From the NCBI GenBank assembly GCA_030844895.1, contig CM061234.1, forward strand, positions 15,125,573 to 15,189,572: a DNA stretch of 64,000 nucleotides, in the 5' to 3' direction. This stretch comes from Ambrosia x helenae (Eukaryota > Streptophyta > Magnoliopsida > Asterales > Asteraceae). Of the stretch, positions 58,888-64,000 are shown piece after piece. Position 1 is the stretch's first letter. The number at the start of each line of letters is the position of its first letter. The notes below the pieces were generated by a model. That model saw only the letters and a program-made list of their open reading frames with translations. It was not told the origin of the DNA and did not search any database. The translations under genes and the position numbers were made by a program.

Positions 58888-60480
58888 GCTCTGATACCAA
58901 TCTGTAACACCCCAACCGATGGCGGAAATATAGAGGTATCACGTAGTGATGATTGTTCAATAGCTCATGGTATTAAATGAAATATGAATACAATTAAATT
59001 ATTTACAATTGTCTTACAAATTAATGATTACATAAACTTGATTCATATAAACTAGGTCCAAAGCTCCTACGTGTTCCAAGACTTGTACAACTTCCAATAG
59101 CAAATAAACCTGAAACAGGTTAAGTTGGAAAGATGGGGGGTCAACTATAAATAGTTGGTGAGAATACATAGGTTTTGCATGTAATTGAAAACAATGTGTT
59201 GTATAGCAATCATAGATGAAATATAATAATGAGTAATGTAAGAATATGAGCCCGACATGTAACAATGCGTCTTTTGTACAATCAAACCTTGTGTTGACTG
59301 AGACCAAACTCGCAAGTTAGTAAAAGTGTAACTGTTTTCAATCATCCTATAGCGCTATAATCTAAACAAATGGCTTGATCAATGTTAATGATTGTACTGT
59401 GTCTTTTTGTTACAGTCAAAATGAATCCACAAGTTTCAACAATGTAAGAATGAGTAATTGCAATTGTATCCAAAATGTTTAAACATGTTTCACCCAAAAA
59501 ATGTAAAACAATAACAATGGGCTATGTAAACTCACCTTAACACAAGTTGAATCCTTTGAAATAGTCTAAATGTGGCACAAAAGTTCCCGAAGTATTACCC
59601 TAAGTTCAAGGCAATAACATAGGTATTGGGAAAGTCTAAGTTTTCTAGTCTAGAGGTATTCTAGGGTTCCTAATTTGGGGGTAGACGTTTAATTTGAAAT
59701 AATTGTTAATTAAATAATAAGTAAGAAAAAATTAAGAAAATAAATAAATAAAAGGATTTTTTTTAAGATTGATCAAGGGGGTTGTCCTAAAATATTATAG
59801 TGTGAAAATAATTTTTATAAACATATTTTCATAATTAAAGTGTATATATTATTATATAACTTATTAATCAAAACATGGTAATAATATTCAAAAATATTAA
59901 ATTTCATAAATTTTAGGTTATAAAATTATATTTCTGATCCAAATTAATAAAAATAATTTATGTGAAATTTTGGTGCAAATATGATGAAAAATGGATTTAT
60001 TATGAATTTATTGTGATTAAAATAAAACAAATTTATTAAAAATAATTAATTAATCTTTTACCAAAAATAAAATTCATTTTTATAAATTTTATTAGTTTAT
60101 AAGTCTAAAATAGTTTTTGTAGAATTTTTATAAATCGTTTAGTGTTATATCTACAATTAATTATTTATTTATAAATAAACTTGTAATATATATATATATA
60201 TTAAATAAATGATTTTTGTGAAAATAAAAATTTTATAATAAATTTTATCATTTATATATCATAAAATAAATTTTTTAGAATTTATAAATTAGATTTGATA
60301 TTTTAAAACCATTTTAAAAAATAATAATAAAAAATATAAAAGAAAAAGGGTAAAAAAAAAAGATTGGAGCCTGTGAGGGTCGAACCCGGGGTTAGGACCG
60401 GTTTGGGGTTTTATATCACAAGCCCAGACCAACTGGTCTGGACCCTAAGAACAATTAGAATTGAATTCGATATTATGTAG
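58888..60480 (-). mobile_element. LTR and PBS of another LTR retrotransposon
   Basis: On the minus strand an LTR ending GGGTGTTACA (58903) is followed by TTGGTATCAGAGCC (58888-58901), the classical initiator-Met tRNA primer site. Only about 60 bases of leader follow, interrupted by the MITE, before the older Tat copy begins. The LTR extends rightwards; its far edge is not clear and 60480 is a guess. 60371-60450 inside holds a tRNA-like GGGTTCGACCC on the minus strand. No coding region remains. Confidence 0.55.
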
Positions 60481-60698
60481 TCTGTTTGTGTAAAATTGTG
60501 AATATTAAAGAAAAAAAAATATATGGGGCGTGTCTTGAACCAAGGACCAACCCAGTTCCACATCCCTCTTATCACCATATGATCTATAAGTCTGATGGTG
60601 TTTTATTTCAGTTTAAAAGAATTTTATACACTAATGGGTTTATGTCATCTTCCCCAAATATTAACATAGGAACCCTAGATATCCAAACCGTTAAATTC

Positions 60699-62350
60699 TG
60701 TGACACCCGGCATGTTCAGCTTAAACATTTTGGCAAAACATAAGTCTACCTTAGTGAAAAACAATTATAAACGAACTTAACTGGGTCAGTTGATTTGGGT
60801 TAGGTTAGGATTGTCCATAGTTCAATGATTTGGAGGATCATTGGAAGTTGTTTTGAGTATACACTAGTCTTGACTCCCATTGATGGTGAAATTACATAAG
60901 TTGAATTAAGTGTTATATGTAGATTGATAATACATGTGATACAATGTGCAAATACATGTTTCAAAGGTGTAAACATGATTATACATGTATCTATATGCTT
61001 AACATATGTTAGGATTGCATATTCATGTGTTAGGATCTGCTAAAATGTGTTTAAACGACAAAACAGAAAAAACTGGAAAACATGAGATTTGGTTTGACCA
61101 TAAGGGGGGTTGAACCAAGGATAGGGATTAGTTGAAAACCACATTCGACCACTGCAACCCCTCATTCGACCCTTGCAGGGGTCGAACCTGTAGTAACTAT
61201 AAATACCACACTTTGCAATTTTTCATCATTTCACAAACCCTAGTCGCCTCTAAACGCTCTCTCTCGACTTTAATCACTGGGGAAGGAGTTTTTGCCCTTG
61301 TTTTTCATAACCTAACCTACAAACATCATCTAAGCAAAGATCTAAGGTGTGTTCTTGATCTAAAAACCCTTTTTAATGCATTTTGATTCGTTTTTATCAA
61401 ACCCCAAAGGTCCAGATATGTTCTAAGGTGGTTTTCATGCTTAAAAACTTTCAAACATCTTTCTAAACAAAACCCTATCATTAAACTTGAGTTTTGATGC
61501 AAATTAACATGTGTTGATGGTGTTTAATGTTGTGTTACATATGGTTTAATGATTAAGTGTTGTTTATATGATAGAAACATGATCTAGGGCTGCTATTGGT
61601 ATTGGTTTATGATTATTTCCGGTTACAATTGGATAGATGATGCTATTATGTCCATTTTGGGGATTTTTGTTAAATCTAGGGCTAGAAACATGTTGTTATT
61701 ATTAACAAAATGATTGGGGGTTTTCATGAACATGATAGACTAAGCATTTTGAGATGATTATGAAAGGATTTCAGAAAGTTTCCAAATTGGGTAAAGTTTT
61801 TATGCATGATGTGATGTTTCCATAATTTTGCCATTTTGGGTAAGTGTTAAAACGAATGGATTTTGGAATAAAATTAGTAGGGTTTCGTGGGGATATGTTA
61901 TTCATACTTGGCTGCTGTGTTTCATGATGTTTCGTTATGTTTTCGGATTGTTTTGATGCAATTTGATGCGTTTTAGAACACTTGCAGCAGGCTGGGTCAA
62001 ATCAAGACCCATTCGACCAATCGTGGGTCGAACCTGACATCTTACAGGTCGAACGTGCTTCAGTTAGGTCGAACGAACTTGATTTAGGTCAAATTAACAC
62101 ATGTTAAGGTCGAATTGACATGTGTTAAGGTCGAACGAACTTGTATTAGGTTGCATGAACTTATAAAAGGGTCGAATGAACATATCTTGGGTCGAACCAA
62201 GTCCATTGGGGTCAAACCAAGCCCATTTCTTTTCTGATTCGACCCAACTACTTCATATGTACGATTTTTGATGCAAACTAAGTGTTTTATGCTTGAATCT
62301 CATGTGTACTATGTATACTTGATTAGTTTATGTAATGGGTCACCAACGGG
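60699..62350 (+). mobile_element. LTR-like segment, right border open
   Basis: Starts TGTGACACCCGGCATGTTCA, related to 23763. A TATA-like AACTATAAATACC lies near 61200, followed by CTCTCTCTCGACT. No second LTR is visible. It contains the GGTCGAAC repeat at 61975-62225. Confidence 0.4.
61975..62225. repeat. GGTCGAAC-type degenerate tandem repeat
   Basis: About ten units of 20-25 bp, each with GGTCGAA(C/T) followed by GAAC or ACATGTTA-type text. Three related words occur at 61085-61190 (ATTCGACC, GGGGTCGAACC). The spacing is loose. Confidence 0.75.
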
Positions 62351-62437
62351 ATGTCGGATCAGTGTAGTGTGTCAGTTGAGGAGTCAAACACATTTTCAAA
62401 CATACTTAGTCACGATCTGGACACTTAATACATGCCC

Positions 62438-63945
62438 CTAAATATAACTTGGGCTCATAGGACTTGTTGGTAGAGTTTCAATTGCTTCTTTGAGGGCTTT
62501 TTCTGCTCGTGAGAAGTCAAAGTTTCTTTTCTTGATTAGTTTCTTCACTGCCCTCCGATCTCCTCCCATATAAAGTGCATAATCTTCCTCAATTGACTTT
62601 GATTCATTGTTCAACATTGGCATCCTTCTTGATATGTTTGACATTGTTTCTATTCTTCTAATTTGGTTGTATTCTTCCCTTTCTTTCTTTGCTTGATTGC
62701 CTGCCTTTTTGGCAGTTTTGTGTACATTATATTGCCAATCTAGCACATCTAATTATTGTGCATATAAAATTCTTAAAATATCTTTATCTTCATACTCAAA
62801 TCCCAACTCCTTTTCAATTATAACCCACACATTATACATTGATACCCTTCGATTCCCTCCTTCCTTTGAACCAGAATATACAGATCATACAATTCAAATT
62901 TCTTTCCATATTCAAACACTGGTGGTATGGGCCGATTAGTTATTCCAAGATATTCATATAAGAACCATCATACCATTCTAGTAAACGGTTCTTTTGATGT
63001 ATCTCTATGTGCCCATGGATAACTTAAATCATGTATAATGTCTAAAAACTCAATGCACTTTTCAAGTGAATCTATATTAATTTTATTAACAACATCATCC
63101 ATCCTTTTGATAGTCCTCTCTGCTTCTACAGAGAGTTCTTCAAAATATCTGTTCTAATACTCATCCTTCATTTTCTCATGTTCATCATCTTTTAATTCCT
63201 TCATCATAGATTCCTTTGATTCATCATTATTTTTTATATATCGAAACTGCATGCTTTCGTTTTTAAACATGTTTTCCACAATACATAAGTTTTCCTCAAT
63301 CTTAACAACAAATCCTTGTAATTTAAGTTATGGGAGACTTAGTATGTTATCTTCCAAATCGGTTGAGTAAAAAAACATTTGGTATGATCAAAGTTTGATC
63401 TTCAACTGATATATTTATTACACCAACTCCACGAATGAACACAAATTCCTTTTTAATTCTACTTTCAACACCAAAATACTTCTTTAATTTTAAAAAGAAA
63501 TCGAGATTACCGGAGATATGATTTTGTATGTTTGGACTAACATACTACATGTCTTTCCACAATCCGTTGTTTGTTCCATGGAGTATGAAATCATCTCCAT
63601 TTCTGAACATCTTTTCTGGAAAATATGATATCCCGGTGTCAATAGCATCTCTTATTAATTGTGCTCCTTCATCCCTCTCTTTAATACTACAAACTCCAAT
63701 AAGATGTCCTGGTTCACGACAATAATAACACTTTCTTGTTTCAATTCCTCTCTTCCTTAGTGTTGCCTTTCTCTCCTTCTTTCTTCTGAAACGTTCCATA
63801 TATGATGGTCTTGAACCCGAGTATGATATACAAGAAGTTCTTAACATGGTGTATTGTTTTTGATAATGGAAACGAGTAGTGGAAATATACAGAAGTTGAT
63901 AAATTTTGATGTGAAGATTGGATCTGATATAGCTCTGATACCAGT
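62438..63945 (-). pseudogene. Zinc-knuckle, retropepsin-like and ARID-domain gene
   Basis: Order on the minus strand: a basic stretch (RFRRKKERKATLRKRG), the CCHC box CYYCREPGHLIGVC, ISYFPEKMFRNGDDFILHGT and then, across a TAG at 63545, YVSPNIQNHISGNLDFF. IKKEFVFIRGVGVINIS, IIPNVF, STDLEDNILSLP and LKLQGFVVKI follow; this layout resembles the copia protease region (h-t-G...F, G.G.v.i, l.nVlyvP.L..NLlSl.qL). Next is a charged linker, IEFLDIIHDLSYPWAHRD, and an ARID domain: NRPIPPVFEYGKKFELYDLY, EGIEGYQ, then after a frameshift VSMYNVWVIIEKELGFEYED, LRILYAQ and DVLDWQY. The tail has KKLIKKRNFDFSRAEKALK. At least five stops and two frameshifts are present. A PBS and LTR end lie just upstream (63931-64000). 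Confidence 0.75.
63931..63943 (-). other. Primer binding site (initiator Met tRNA)
   Basis: TGGTATCAGAGCT on the minus strand, four bases after the LTR end. This is the standard tRNA-iMet site of plant LTR retrotransposons. Confidence 0.8.
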
Positions 63946-63947
63946 TT

Positions 63948-64000
63948 TGTTGGACCAAAGGAACGAGACAACACTTGATATTAATGATACAACCAACTAT
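63948..64000 (-). mobile_element. End of a 5' LTR, cut by the window
   Basis: On the minus strand the last 53 bases of an LTR ending TTTGGTCCAACA. The rest lies beyond the window. No copy of this text was noticed elsewhere in the window, so the 3' LTR of this element is missing or outside. Confidence 0.65.

Overview
The window is a repeat-rich, AT-rich piece of a flowering-plant nuclear chromosome. Plant-type spliced genes with GT-AG introns, two proteins of chloroplast families, Tat-lineage Ty3 retrotransposons, plant L1-type LINEs, Helitrons with CTAG ends, and many MITEs and SINEs all point that way. An LTR element carrying a CCHC zinc knuckle plus an ARID domain resembles sequences I associate with the daisy family (Asteraceae). 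That placement is an inference; nothing here names a species.

I could assemble four ordinary genes exon by exon with consistent phases. All are on the minus strand: a plant-conserved disordered protein of unknown function (4875-7708, 4 coding exons, 494 aa); PYM, the partner of MAGO-Y14 that takes apart exon-junction complexes (25238-29404, 4 exons, 214 aa); a plastid-lipid-associated protein of the fibrillin family (32202-34715, 6 exons, 246 aa); and a RETICULATA-RELATED chloroplast membrane protein (39332-43255, 8 exons, 511 aa). They are unrelated in function and show no operon-like arrangement. Transposons sit in their introns and close to their start codons.

Layout: 1-4.8 kb, MITE, a broken SRC2-like C2-domain gene, a Helitron end and a higher-order tandem repeat. 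4.9-8.2 kb, gene 1. 8.3-18.7 kb, gene-poor sequence with a SINE, a hAT MITE, Helitrons and a resolvable multi-level nest of insertions (13.9-16.1 kb). 19.7-22 kb, a 5'-truncated LINE. 22-25 kb, AT microsatellites, a TIR element, an LTR-like stretch and a Ty1/copia RNase H scrap. 25.2-30 kb, PYM with a hAT MITE at its promoter. 32.2-35.8 kb, the fibrillin gene with a Harbinger-like element about 100 bp upstream of its ATG. 36-38.9 kb, retroposon and duplication debris. 39.3-43.3 kb, the RETICULATA-RELATED gene. 44-45.5 kb, a Helitron and a SINE. 46-58.4 kb, a 10.7-kb Tat-type Ty3 retrotransposon inserted, in the opposite orientation, into an older copy of its own family. 58.4-64 kb, further LTR-element pieces, ending in an LTR element with a decayed zinc-knuckle/retropepsin-like/ARID gene.

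The most interesting observations are: a UAG followed by CAACUA (the tobamovirus-type readthrough context) between gag-pro and pol; a spliced antisense gene between integrase and the 3' LTR of the Tat element; a near-palindromic CATCCTNAGGATG motif scattered through that element; and the ARID-carrying LTR element at the right edge.
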